Below are positions 23,225 to 31,878 of a DNA stretch of 64,000 nt, piece after piece. The notes under the pieces were generated by a model. It was not told the origin of the DNA. It ran no database searches and worked only from the letters and a program-made list of their open reading frames with translations. The stretch's first letter is position 1; each line of letters opens with the position of its first letter. Position numbers and translations under genes: made by a program. Origin of the DNA: Bin52 sp965213935 (GTDB lineage: Bacteria > Pseudomonadota > Alphaproteobacteria > Thalassobaculales > Thalassobaculaceae); assembly GCA_965213935.1 (NCBI GenBank), contig CBDCAO010000012.1, positions 1,116,001 to 1,180,000 of the forward strand. Reading direction: 5' to 3'.

Positions 23225-24222
23225 GACAGGAACCGGTAGCCCGCATCGATGGCATGGCGATAGGCGGCCATCACCCGTTCGTGCCCGGCGAAGGCGCTGA
23301 CCAGCATCATCAGGGTGGAGCGGGGCAGGTGGAAGTTCGTCAGCAGCAGGTCGACCGCCCGGAACCGGTATCCCGGGGTGATGAACAGTGCGGTCTCGCC
23401 GTCGTACTGCGCCGGCCGGCCGGTTGGCGCCGCGGCGGTCTCGAGGATCCTGAGCGTCGTGGTGCCCGCCGCCACCACCCGTCCGCCGGCATCGATGGTA
23501 CGCCGGATCTCCGCGGCGGTGGAGGCACTGACCGACCCCCACTCGGCGTGCATCGGGTGATCGTCGGTGTCGTCAACGGTCACCGGCAGAAAGGTTCCGG
23601 CACCGACATGCAGCGTGACGGCGACCCTCCGCACGCCGCGGCGGTCCAGCGCCCCGACCAGGCGCGGGGTGAAGTGCAGGCTTGCGGTGGGAGCGGCGAC
23701 GGCGCCATCGCGGGCCGCGAACAGCGTCTGGTAGTCGGAGCGGTCCCGGGCGTGGTCCGAATCCGGACCGCGCCTGATGTAGGGTGGCAGGGGCATGCGC
23801 CCGCCCTCGTGCAGGCGCGCGCGCAGGGCCGCGTCGTCGAGACCGAAGTCGAACTCGACCTCCCCGGCGTCGCGCGAGAGCACCACCGCTTCCAGTCCGC
23901 CTGCAAACCTGACCGTATCACCGGACCGCAGGCGACGGGCGGGCCGGGCCAGGGCCTTCCAGCGCCCGGGGCCGGTGGGCCTGTGCAGGGTGGCCTCGAT
24001 CCGCGCATCGCCGCGCCAGCCGTCAAGCCGTGACGGAATCACCCGGGTGTCGTTGACCACCAGCAGGTCCTCGGGCCCGAGCAGCGTGGCCAGGTCCCCG
24101 ATGGAGCGGTCGGCGAGCCGGGTGCCCGTCATGTCGAGCAGGCGTGCCGCGTCCCGCGGACGCACCGGGTGATCGGCGATCCGTTCCCTCGGCAGGTCGT
24201 AGTCGAACAGGTCGACGCGCAT
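23185..24222 (-). CDS. queA: QueA, S-adenosylmethionine:tRNA ribosyltransferase-isomerase
   Basis: Enzyme of 345 residues that transfers the ribosyl moiety of SAM to preQ1 in tRNA, giving epoxyqueuosine. It begins with DLFDYDLPRERIADHPVRPRD, and contains LLVVNDTRVIPSRL, PLPPYIRR...YQTLFA, VAAPTASLHFT and TNFHLPRSTLMMLVSAFAG, all QueA signatures. It lies six bases behind the queuosine-precursor transporter gene, so both are one operon. Overlap with the acetyltransferase 3' end is 40 bases. Confidence 0.95.
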   Translation of the reverse strand: MRVDLFDYDLPRERIADHPVRPRDAARLLDMTGTRLADRSIGDLATLLGPEDLLVVNDTRVIPSRLDGWRGDARIEATLHRPTGPGRWKALARPARRLRSGDTVRFAGGLEAVVLSRDAGEVEFDFGLDDAALRARLHEGGRMPLPPYIRRGPDSDHARDRSDYQTLFAARDGAVAAPTASLHFTPRLVGALDRRGVRRVAVTLHVGAGTFLPVTVDDTDDHPMHAEWGSVSASTAAEIRRTIDAGGRVVAAGTTTLRILETAAAPTGRPAQYDGETALFITPGYRFRAVDLLLTNFHLPRSTLMMLVSAFAGHERVMAAYRHAIDAGYRFLSYGDACLMSRPRA

Positions 24223-24228
24223 GCCGGT

Positions 24229-24783
24229 TCACCCGGCGATCCCGTGCCGGCAGTCTCCGTTCGACCTGCCGGCGGCCGCCACGATGGCACGGAATGGTCC
24301 GAGCAGGACCAGGGCCATCGCCAGCTTGGCGCCGTAGTCACCAATCGCGAGCGTCACCCAGGGTACATCGGTGCCGGCGAAGGCGAGCGAGAAGAACAGG
24401 GCGGTATCGACGGCGGAACCCGCGAGCGAGGAGACCAGGGGGGCCTTCCACCAGGTCGCGCGCCGCAGGCGGTCGAAGATCGCGACATCGAGCAGCTGCG
24501 CTGTCAGGAATGCGGTGCCGGACGCGAGTCCGATACGGATGTCGGCAAGCGACAACGACAGCACCACCCCGACCGCGAACCCGGCGTACACCACCCGGCG
24601 CGCCGGTGCGCCCCCCAGCAGGCGGTTGGTCACATCGGTCACCAGGAACGCCACCGGATAGGTAAACGCGCCCCAGGTCAGCCAGTCGCCGAGCTGGTAC
24701 TCGACCGCGATGTTGGACACCAGCACCACGATGCCCATGGCACACACGGCCAGCACTGTAGCCTTTGTCTCGGACCGTCGCAT
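24229..24783 (-). CDS. Queuosine precursor transporter (YhhQ / VUT family)
   Basis: Membrane protein of 184 residues with about six hydrophobic helices. TWGAFTYPVAFLVTDVTNRLLG is the YhhQ/VUT signature and LASGTAFLTAQLLDVAIFD follows in the standard place. The family imports queuosine precursors such as preQ0 or preQ1. Operonic position with queA supports this role and suggests that the organism salvages precursors. The ATG at 24783 has GGAAGG upstream. A longer upstream frame has no family similarity and was not used. Confidence 0.9.
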   Translation of the reverse strand: MRRSETKATVLAVCAMGIVVLVSNIAVEYQLGDWLTWGAFTYPVAFLVTDVTNRLLGGAPARRVVYAGFAVGVVLSLSLADIRIGLASGTAFLTAQLLDVAIFDRLRRATWWKAPLVSSLAGSAVDTALFFSLAFAGTDVPWVTLAIGDYGAKLAMALVLLGPFRAIVAAAGRSNGDCRHGIAG

Positions 24784-24940
24784 GCCAGTCCTTCCGGCGC
24801 GAGTGGGAACACGAACCCGCTGTTTAGGCGGAACCCCGCCGCGTCGCAACAGGACGCACGGGAGAAGGCGGCCTCGCTTGCGCCTGGTCAGGCCGTCTCC
24901 TAAGTTTGGTTCCGGAACGCAACGCAGGGAGAAACCGGAC

Positions 24941-25759
24941 ATGGCCAACCGGGTCTTCGACGAGAGGATCGTCATCGCCGACACCGTGACCAAGCTCGGG
25001 GCGGAATGCGCGGGACGGGTGGTGCTCGGCGGATCGCACGGCGGGGTCTACGCCGCCTACTGCGCGGTCAAGGCCCGGGCCAGGGGTGTGATCCTGAACG
25101 ATGCCGGCCGCGCAAAGGACGACTCGGGCATCGGCGGCGGCGTCTACTGCCAGGAACTCGACATCCCCTACGCCACCGTCGATGCCATGTCGTGTCGCAT
25201 CGGGGACGGGGAAAGCGCGTTCCGCGACGGGGTCATCTCCCATGCCAATCCGCTCGCGGCCTCGCTCGGCGTCGCACCGGGCATGACCGCACGCGAGGGA
25301 GCGGAGCGCATGTGCCGGGCAGCGCTGTCAGACCGGCCGGTCCCGGCCTACGCGGAGGCACGCACCGAGCTGCCGTGTCCGCCGGGCACCCGGATGATCG
25401 TGCTGATGGATTCGGCATCGCTGATCATCGACGAGGACGTCGGCCGGATCGTGGTCACGGGCAGCCATGGCGGCGTGCCAAGCCCGGATCCGGCAGCGGC
25501 GCTCAGGGTCGACGCCCATGCCGGTTTCTTTCACGATGCCGGTGTGGGCAGGGACCGGGCGGCACTCGGCCGGCTGACGCCGCTTGATGACCGGGGCATC
25601 GTCGCCGCCACGGTGGCCTGCATGAGCGCTCGGATCGGCGACGGTGCCTCGATCTACCATGACGGGGTGCTGAGCCACGTCAACCGGACCGCGGCCACGG
25701 CCGGGGCCGAGGCCGGCATGCCGGCACGCGACTTCATCAACACTCTCGCCGGGAACTGA
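24941..25759 (+). CDS. Two-repeat protein of unknown function, linked to tgt
   Basis: Protein of 272 residues that I do not recognise. It is an internal tandem duplication: residues about 11-127 and 154-269 align. Shared blocks are GRVVLGGSHGG / GRIVVTGSHGG, AGRAKDDSGIG / AGVGRDRAALG, MSCRIGDGESAFRDGVISH / MSARIGDGASIYHDGVLSH, and a following N and Gly-Met (APGMTAR / EAGMPAR). No signal peptide or membrane helix is visible. Repeated Gly-Ser-His-Gly-Gly and Arg-Ile-Gly-Asp-Gly motifs look like binding or active-site loops, perhaps one per repeat. It starts a probable operon with the next gene (3-base gap), tgt and queG. The AGGGAG site is 11 bases upstream. Confidence 0.75.
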   Translation: MANRVFDERIVIADTVTKLGAECAGRVVLGGSHGGVYAAYCAVKARARGVILNDAGRAKDDSGIGGGVYCQELDIPYATVDAMSCRIGDGESAFRDGVISHANPLAASLGVAPGMTAREGAERMCRAALSDRPVPAYAEARTELPCPPGTRMIVLMDSASLIIDEDVGRIVVTGSHGGVPSPDPAAALRVDAHAGFFHDAGVGRDRAALGRLTPLDDRGIVAATVACMSARIGDGASIYHDGVLSHVNRTAATAGAEAGMPARDFINTLAGN

Positions 25760-25762
25760 AAC

Positions 25763-26446
25763 ATGGCACTTTATGGTACGGGCATGCTGATGACCTTCAC
25801 CCAGCCGGACGCGGCGGGAGAGGAAGATTTCAACGAATGGTACAACCGCGAGCACATCGACGAACGGGTGTGGATGCCCGGCTTCCACCGGGCGCGTCGC
25901 TATGTCGACTGTACCGGGGATGCGCGCATCAGGTACTTCGCGACCTACGAGACCGACACTGTCGAGGACCTGGCCGACCCGGAGTACATGAAGCTGCTCG
26001 CCGACCAGTCCGACTGGTCGAAGCGGGTGATGAAGACATTCACCGCCTTCGACCGGGTCACGGCCAGGGTCACTGTTGACCTGTCGCACGGCTTTGCCGG
26101 CGCCTGCGCCTTCGCGCGGTTCCACCCTGAGCCGGGGGTGATGGACGGGTTGCGCCGACACCTCGCCGACACCCTGCTGCCGGACCTGGTCGCCCGTCCC
26201 GGGATGGTCGGGGCGGTACTGGCGGAAAACGACCTCGCGGTGGTCAACGAGGGACGCAGGGCCCAGGGCGTTCCGATCCCCGAAAACGAGACACCGCAGT
26301 GGATCGTGCTGCTGGAAGGCCAGGGCGGGCACGCCACCGCCGCGGCTCTGCGCGCCGGGTTCGCGGCCGGTCTGCCCGACCACGGCGTGGCCGGGGCCGA
26401 CATCGATACCGGCAACCATATCCTGCTGTTCGGCAACAACCGGTAG
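25763..26446 (+). CDS. Uncharacterised two-domain dimeric alpha/beta-barrel (EthD-like) protein
   Basis: Cytoplasmic protein of 227 residues. The N-terminal half reads LMTFTQPDAAGEEDFNEWYN and REHIDERVWMPGFHRARRY, a pattern of EthD-like or DUF4286-like ferredoxin-fold domains where W-Y-N-x-E-H-I marks the active cleft. The second half has a related strand-helix layout (ACAFARFHPEP, later WIVLLEGQG) with weaker similarity. Such barrels often act in degradation of aromatic or other small molecules. It is sandwiched between the repeat protein and tgt with gaps of 3 and 7 bases. Specific function unknown. Confidence 0.72.
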   Translation: MALYGTGMLMTFTQPDAAGEEDFNEWYNREHIDERVWMPGFHRARRYVDCTGDARIRYFATYETDTVEDLADPEYMKLLADQSDWSKRVMKTFTAFDRVTARVTVDLSHGFAGACAFARFHPEPGVMDGLRRHLADTLLPDLVARPGMVGAVLAENDLAVVNEGRRAQGVPIPENETPQWIVLLEGQGGHATAAALRAGFAAGLPDHGVAGADIDTGNHILLFGNNR

Positions 26447-26453
26447 ACCGCGC

Positions 26454-27569
26454 ATGCCGACGGGCTTCCGGGTCACGGCCGCCGATGGCGTGGCCCGGCG
26501 CGGCCGGCTTGACACGGCACACGGCTCCGTCGAGACACCCGCCTTCATGCCGGTGGGAACGGCGGCAACCGTCAAGGCAATGCTCCCGTCCTCGGTCCGC
26601 GCCGCCGGAGCGCAGATCCTGCTGGGGAACACCTACCACCTGATGGTGCGGCCCGGAGCCGAGCGCATCGCCGGACTCGGCGGGCTGCACCGGTTCATGG
26701 GATGGGACGGGCCGATCCTGACCGATTCCGGCGGCTACCAGGTGATGTCGCTCGCCGGCCTGCGCCGGATCAGCGAGGACGGGGTGACCTTCCGCAGCCA
26801 CGTCGACGGGTCACGCCATCACCTCTCGCCCGAAGCCTCGATCCGGATCCAGGACCTGTTGGGCGCGGACATCAGCATGGCGTTCGACGAGTGCACCCCC
26901 TGGCCGGTCGACGAGACGCAGGCCGCCTCCTCGATGCGGCTGTCGATGCGCTGGGCCGAACGGTCGCGCCGCGCGTTCCGCGACCGGGAGGGCGTCGGGC
27001 TGTTCGGCATCGTGCAGGGCAGTGTCTACCAGGCGCTGCGCACGGAGTCGGCGAAAACCCTGGCCGGGATCGGGTTCGACGGCTACGCGGTCGGCGGGCT
27101 CGCAGTCGGCGAGGGCCGCGACGAGATGCTCAGGATCCTCGCCGGAACGGTTCCGCTGCTGCCGCATGACCGGCCCCGCTACCTGATGGGCGTCGGCAAG
27201 CCGCAGGACCTGGTGGACGGGGTCCTGCGCGGCATCGACATGTTCGACTGCGTCCTGCCCACCCGGTCCGGACGCAACGGTCAGGCCTTCACCCGCCACG
27301 GTCCGATCAACCTGCGCAACCGGCGTTTCCTCGACGATCCGCGCCCGCTTGACGACGCATGCGGCTGCCCGGCGTGTACCGGGTTCGCACGCGCTTACCT
27401 CGCCCACCTGGTTCGCGCCGGTGAGATCCTGGGAGCGATGCTGCTCAGCTGGCACAACCTGCACTACTATCAGGAGCTGATGGACGGAATCCGCACCGCG
27501 ATCGACCGGCAGGAGTTCGAGCGCTTCGCCGCCGATTTCCGCCGGGAACAGGACGCGGGGCCGTCGTGA
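26454..27569 (+). CDS. tgt: Queuine tRNA-guanine transglycosylase
   Basis: Enzyme of 371 residues that exchanges guanine-34 for preQ1 in tRNAs with GUN anticodons. GTAATVKAMLPSSV, LLGNTYHLMVRPG, LTDSGGYQVMSLA (common form F-Q-V-F) and MAFDECTPWP are in order. GGLAVGEGRDEM and DMFDCVLPTRSGRNGQ hold the active-site Asp. The zinc site is CGCPACTGFARAYLAHL plus a later His in SWHNLHYY. Its last four bases overlap queG. Confidence 0.95.
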   Translation: MPTGFRVTAADGVARRGRLDTAHGSVETPAFMPVGTAATVKAMLPSSVRAAGAQILLGNTYHLMVRPGAERIAGLGGLHRFMGWDGPILTDSGGYQVMSLAGLRRISEDGVTFRSHVDGSRHHLSPEASIRIQDLLGADISMAFDECTPWPVDETQAASSMRLSMRWAERSRRAFRDREGVGLFGIVQGSVYQALRTESAKTLAGIGFDGYAVGGLAVGEGRDEMLRILAGTVPLLPHDRPRYLMGVGKPQDLVDGVLRGIDMFDCVLPTRSGRNGQAFTRHGPINLRNRRFLDDPRPLDDACGCPACTGFARAYLAHLVRAGEILGAMLLSWHNLHYYQELMDGIRTAIDRQEFERFAADFRREQDAGPS

Positions 27570-28756
27570 GCGAGCAGGTCCGACAACGCGTGCTCGATGC
27601 GGCGCGTGCGGCCGGTTTCGACATAGCCGGGATTGCACCGGTGGCGGTCGGCACCCGCGAGCAGGCGCGGCTCGACAGCTTTCTTGCCGGCGGCGAGCAC
27701 GGCGACATGGACTGGATGCTGCGCACGGCGGAGCGCCGGCGCGATCCGGCGCGGCTGTGGCCGCCGGCACGCTCGGTCGTGGTGGTCGGCGCCAACTACG
27801 GCCCGGCCCGGCCTCCGCTCGGGGACCTGGCGTGGCGCGAGCGCGGCAACATCTCGGTCTACGCGCGCAACCGCGACTACCACGACATCATGAAGAAGCG
27901 GCTGAAGCGGCTCGGGCGCTGGATGAGCGAGAGCTACGGTTGCGAGGTGCGGGTGTTCGTCGACACCGCCCCGGTGCTCGAGAAACCGCTCGCCCAGGCG
28001 GGCGGCATCGGCTGGCAGGGCAAGCATACCAACCTGGTCAGCCGCGGCTTCGGGTCCTGGCTGTTCCTGGGCGAGGTCTTCACCAGCCTCGAGCTCGAGC
28101 CCGATGACCCGTCGGCGGACCATTGCGGGACGTGCCGGCGCTGCATCGACATCTGCCCGACCGACGCCTTCCCGGCCCCCTACACCCTCGATGCGCGCCG
28201 CTGCATTTCCTATCTCACCATCGAACACAAGGGTCACATCGCCCGAGAGTTCCGAATCCCCATGGGCAACCGGATCTTCGGGTGCGACGACTGCCTGGCA
28301 GTCTGTCCGTGGAACAGATTTGCGCGTACCGCCCGCGAGGCCGGGTTCATTCCCCGCGACGACCTCGATCTCCCGGAGCTTGCCCCTTTGCTCGAGCTGG
28401 ACGACGCGGCATTCCGCGCCCGGTTCTCCGGCTCGCCGGTCAAGCGCCTCGGGCGCGACCGGTTCCTGCGCAACGTGCTGATCGCCGTGGCCAATGCCGA
28501 CGGGCCGCTGCCCGCCCGGGTGCACGACCTGCTCGACGATCCGTCGTCGCTGGTTCGCGCCATGGCGGTCTGGGCACTGGGCCGGCTGGCGCCACGGGAG
28601 CGGGTTGCGGCGCTGCGGGAGACCAGGATGCCGGGAGAACCCGACCCGCAGGTCCGACGCGAATGGACCCACACCCTCGGGGGAGATGGTCATGGACACC
28701 GAGACCTTTCGCCGGCACGGCCACGCCCTGGTCGACTGGATGGCGGACTACCTTGA
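27566..28756 (+). CDS. queG: QueG, epoxyqueuosine reductase
   Basis: Cobalamin-dependent iron-sulfur enzyme of 396 residues that reduces epoxyqueuosine to queuosine. The start is GTG at 27566 in a GTGA overlap with tgt. FVDTAPVLEKPLAQAGGIGW is the family signature. CGTCRRCIDICPTDAF and CDDCLAVCPWN supply the two 4Fe-4S clusters. A C-terminal helical HEAT-like region covers roughly residues 300-365. The last 20 or so codons overlap the next gene by 65 bases and look unlike homologues, so the end may have been extended by loss of an earlier stop. Cobalamin genes at the window start fit its cofactor need. Confidence 0.93.
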   Translation: MSEQVRQRVLDAARAAGFDIAGIAPVAVGTREQARLDSFLAGGEHGDMDWMLRTAERRRDPARLWPPARSVVVVGANYGPARPPLGDLAWRERGNISVYARNRDYHDIMKKRLKRLGRWMSESYGCEVRVFVDTAPVLEKPLAQAGGIGWQGKHTNLVSRGFGSWLFLGEVFTSLELEPDDPSADHCGTCRRCIDICPTDAFPAPYTLDARRCISYLTIEHKGHIAREFRIPMGNRIFGCDDCLAVCPWNRFARTAREAGFIPRDDLDLPELAPLLELDDAAFRARFSGSPVKRLGRDRFLRNVLIAVANADGPLPARVHDLLDDPSSLVRAMAVWALGRLAPRERVAALRETRMPGEPDPQVRREWTHTLGGDGHGHRDLSPARPRPGRLDGGLP

Positions 28757-30107
28757 GGATGTCGCGGACCTGCCGGTCCGCGCCCAGGTCCCGCCCGGTG
28801 CGATCGCGAACAGCCTTCCGGTCTCGCCGCCGAGGCGCGGCGAGGACATGGAGACGATCTTCAGCGACTTCCGCGACATCGTCCTGCCAGGCATCACCCA
28901 TTGGCAACACCCGGACTTCTATGCCTACTTCCCGGCCAATTCGAGCCCGCCGTCGGTGCTGGCCGAAATGCTGACCGCCACGCTCGGTGCGAACTGCATG
29001 CTGTGGCAGACCAGCCCGGCGGGAACCGAGATGGAAACCCGGATGACCGACTGGCTGCGGCAGATGATCGGCCTGCCGGACGGGTTTCATGGTGTGATCC
29101 AGGACACGGCGTCGTCCGCCATCCTCTGTGCCCTGCTGACGGCACGGGAACGCAGCACCGGCTGGCAGGCCAACAGGCAGGGACTGGCCGGGCGAGAGCC
29201 GCTCATCGCCTACACCTCGGCCGAGGCACACAGCGCCACCGTGAAGGGTGCCGGTATCGCCGGATACGGTCGTGACAACGTGCGCCTCATCGAGGTGGAC
29301 GAGGCATTCGCCATGCGCCCCGACCGTCTCGAACAGGCCATCCGCGCCGACCGGGAGGCCGGGCTCCATCCGGCCTGCGTGGTGGCATCGCTGGGAACCA
29401 CCGGCGTCGGCGGCTGCGACCCGCTCCGCGCCACTGCGGAAATCTGCGCCCGATACGGGCTGTTCCTGCACGTCGACGCCGCCTGGGCCGGATCGGCTCT
29501 GCTCCTGCCGGAACACCGGGCCATGGCCGACGGGCTCGAACTTGCGGACAGCCTGGTCTTCAATCCGCACAAGATGCTGATGACCAACTTCGACTGTTCG
29601 GCCCATTTCGTGCGCGATCGCGACGCGCTGGTCCGCACCTTCTCGATCCTGCCGGAATTCCTCAAGGGTCGGGAGGGTGACAGCGTGATCGACTACCGCG
29701 ACTGGGGCGTTGCGCTCGGCCGCCGGTTCCGGGCACTCAAGCTCTGGTTCGTGATCCGCTCCTACGGGATCGAGGGTCTCCAGGCGATCCTGCGCCGGCA
29801 CGTCGCGCTTGCGGTCGAACTCGAGCAGATGATTGCGCAGGCCGACGACTTCGAGCTCATGGCACCGCGTTCGCTTTCGCTGCTGAACCTGCGCTACCGA
29901 CCGTCCGGGATGACCGAGGAGGCCGAACTCGAACGGACCAACCGGACGCTGCTCGAGCGGCTGAACGACTCGGGCCGGGTCTACTTCACCCAGAACCTGG
30001 TGAAGGGGCGGTTCGCCATTCGCTGGTCGATCGGCCAGACCCGGACCGAACGTCATCACATCGAGGCCGCCTGGGCCCATGTTCAGCGGACGGCACGGTG
30101 CGCCTGA
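28692..30107 (+). CDS. PLP-dependent aromatic L-amino acid decarboxylase family protein
   Basis: Group II decarboxylase of 471 residues. FRRHGHALVDWMADYLEDV is the usual start, WQHPDFYAYFPANSSPPSVL and SPAGTEMET follow. The PLP-stacking His180 is in TSAEAHSA, the PLP Asp in HVDAAWAGSA, and Lys294 in FNPHKMLMTNFDCSA. The family acts on Tyr, Trp, DOPA or phenylalanine, some members forming aldehydes. The ATG at 28692 is six bases after GGGGGAG; another ATG at 28686 is possible. Overlap with queG is 65 bases. Substrate unknown. Confidence 0.88.
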   Translation: MDTETFRRHGHALVDWMADYLEDVADLPVRAQVPPGAIANSLPVSPPRRGEDMETIFSDFRDIVLPGITHWQHPDFYAYFPANSSPPSVLAEMLTATLGANCMLWQTSPAGTEMETRMTDWLRQMIGLPDGFHGVIQDTASSAILCALLTARERSTGWQANRQGLAGREPLIAYTSAEAHSATVKGAGIAGYGRDNVRLIEVDEAFAMRPDRLEQAIRADREAGLHPACVVASLGTTGVGGCDPLRATAEICARYGLFLHVDAAWAGSALLLPEHRAMADGLELADSLVFNPHKMLMTNFDCSAHFVRDRDALVRTFSILPEFLKGREGDSVIDYRDWGVALGRRFRALKLWFVIRSYGIEGLQAILRRHVALAVELEQMIAQADDFELMAPRSLSLLNLRYRPSGMTEEAELERTNRTLLERLNDSGRVYFTQNLVKGRFAIRWSIGQTRTERHHIEAAWAHVQRTARCA

Positions 30108-30168
30108 CACGTGAGCACGACGCACGGGGGGCGGGGCCGCGCCGCGTGCCAGCCACCGGAGGGCCCGG

Positions 30169-31872
30169 ATGACGGGCGGACCGTACGAGGGTGACGCCGG
30201 TGTCAGCCGGGCCGCGCTCTACGAGACGGTGGAGGCCGCAGACCTCCACTCCTGGCTCGAGCCCTGGCTGCCGGAGGTCCCGGCACTGGTACTCGACGTC
30301 GGAGCCGGTTCCGGGCGTGACGCCGCCTGGCTGGCCAACGCCGGTCACGAGGTCGTCGCCGTCGAACCGTCGGCGACCATGCTGTCCGAGGCCCGACGGC
30401 GGCATCCGCTGTCGACGATCTCCTGGGTCCGGGACAGCCTGCCGGCACTCGAGCGTGTCTACAGGCAGGCATTCGCCTTCGACCTGGTGCTGCTGAGCGC
30501 GGTCTGGATGCACGTCCGCCCCGAACACCGACAGCGCGCGTTCCGCAAGCTGATCGGCCTGCTGAAGCCGGGCGGACGGCTGGCGATCACCTTTCCGCAG
30601 GGGCCGGCCGACCGGGCGCGGGGACAGCATCCCGCACGTGTCGAGGAGATCGAGAGCCTGGCGCGCCGCCACGGCGCGTTCCTCGCCTTCCAGGACCAGG
30701 ACGCGGACAGGCTGGGACGGACCGGTCTCGTGTGGGCCCGTCTCCTGGTGCACCTTCCCGACGACGGCACCGGCGCGCTGCCGCTGCTGCGCCACGTGAT
30801 CCTGAACGACGCCAAGTCGTCGACCTACAAGCTCGGACTGCTGCGCGCAATCGCGCGCGCATCCGACGGAGCGCTCGGCATGGCCGCCCCTGCGGACCGT
30901 GATATCAGCATCCCTCTGGGCCTGGTCGCGCTGAACTGGCTGCGCCTGTACAGGCCGCTTGTCGACGGCGGTTTCCCTCAGTTGCCCCACAACCGGGGCC
31001 CCGACGGTCTCGGCTTCGCCGGGAAGGGGTGGCGCCGGATCGGTGACCTGAAACCGCCCGAGCTTCGGGTCGGGGCCCTGCTCTCGGGCACGCGTGCCGC
31101 CGGACTGCACCAGGCGCTCGCAGAGGTGGCGAGAACCATCGCCCGGATGCCTGCCACCCACACCACCTGGCCCGGTTCCGCCGACCCGATCTTCCGGGCC
31201 GCACCATCGGCCGCCGGTCGACCGCCGTCCCGGATCCTGATCGACCGGGACTATCTTGCGCGGTTCGGGGAACTCCGGGTCCCGCTGCACCTGTGGCGCG
31301 CGCTGTCCCGGTACAGCTGCTGGATCGAACCGGCGGTCACGGCGGAATGGATCCGGCTGATGGACGGTTATGCCGGGAGGCAGGGGCGGTCGCTCGATCG
31401 CGCAGATCTCGCCCGGGCCATGACGTGGTCGGAGCCGTCACGCGACGTGCACGCGTCGCGTTCCCGGGCGCTCCAGCTCGCCGGGCAGGGAGCGCTCTAC
31501 TGCGTGTGGTCCGGACGGCGCCTGCGCGAGGCGAGCTTCGACATCGACCACTGCATCCCGTGGGCGGCGTGGCCCTGCGACGACCTGTGGAACCTGCTGC
31601 CGAGCGCCCCGGCCGTCAACCAGCAGAAACGCGACCGGATGCCCTCGGCCGAGGCGCTTGCCGCCTCGCGGGAGCGCATTCTCGACTGGTGGGAAAGTGC
31701 CTATGTCCGCCGTGAGGAGATGAAGGAGCGATTCTTCATCGAGGCCCGTTCGTCGTTGCCGCTGTTCGACGAGCCGGAGGCGAAGGTCGAGGTGCTGTTC
31801 GACGGGCTCGGCGCCCGGCGCCAGTCCCTGGTCACCGACCAGCGCGTGGACGAGTGGATGCCGAAGCGCTGA
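30169..31872 (+). CDS. SAM methyltransferase fused to an HNH endonuclease
   Basis: Protein of 567 residues. Residues about 35-145 form a class I methyltransferase: VLDVGAGSGRDAAWLANAGH (motif I), VVAVEPS (acidic end of strand 2), FDLVLLSAVWMHV (motif IV region) and LLKPGGRLAI. Residues about 205-300 (KSSTYKLGLLRAIAR...IPLGLVALNWLRLY) are a helical linker seen before HNH_4-type nucleases. The C-terminus is an HNH domain: CVWSGRRL, FDIDHCIPW (Asp460, His461), DDLWNLLP (Asn475) and NQQKRDRMP (Asn484, Lys487). GGAGG lies 9 bases before the ATG. A modification and a cutting module in one chain recall a single-protein restriction or defence enzyme, but the methyltransferase target may be something else. 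No other defence gene is adjacent. Confidence 0.85.
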   Translation: MTGGPYEGDAGVSRAALYETVEAADLHSWLEPWLPEVPALVLDVGAGSGRDAAWLANAGHEVVAVEPSATMLSEARRRHPLSTISWVRDSLPALERVYRQAFAFDLVLLSAVWMHVRPEHRQRAFRKLIGLLKPGGRLAITFPQGPADRARGQHPARVEEIESLARRHGAFLAFQDQDADRLGRTGLVWARLLVHLPDDGTGALPLLRHVILNDAKSSTYKLGLLRAIARASDGALGMAAPADRDISIPLGLVALNWLRLYRPLVDGGFPQLPHNRGPDGLGFAGKGWRRIGDLKPPELRVGALLSGTRAAGLHQALAEVARTIARMPATHTTWPGSADPIFRAAPSAAGRPPSRILIDRDYLARFGELRVPLHLWRALSRYSCWIEPAVTAEWIRLMDGYAGRQGRSLDRADLARAMTWSEPSRDVHASRSRALQLAGQGALYCVWSGRRLREASFDIDHCIPWAAWPCDDLWNLLPSAPAVNQQKRDRMPSAEALAASRERILDWWESAYVRREEMKERFFIEARSSLPLFDEPEAKVEVLFDGLGARRQSLVTDQRVDEWMPKR

Positions 31873-31878
31873 GGCCGC

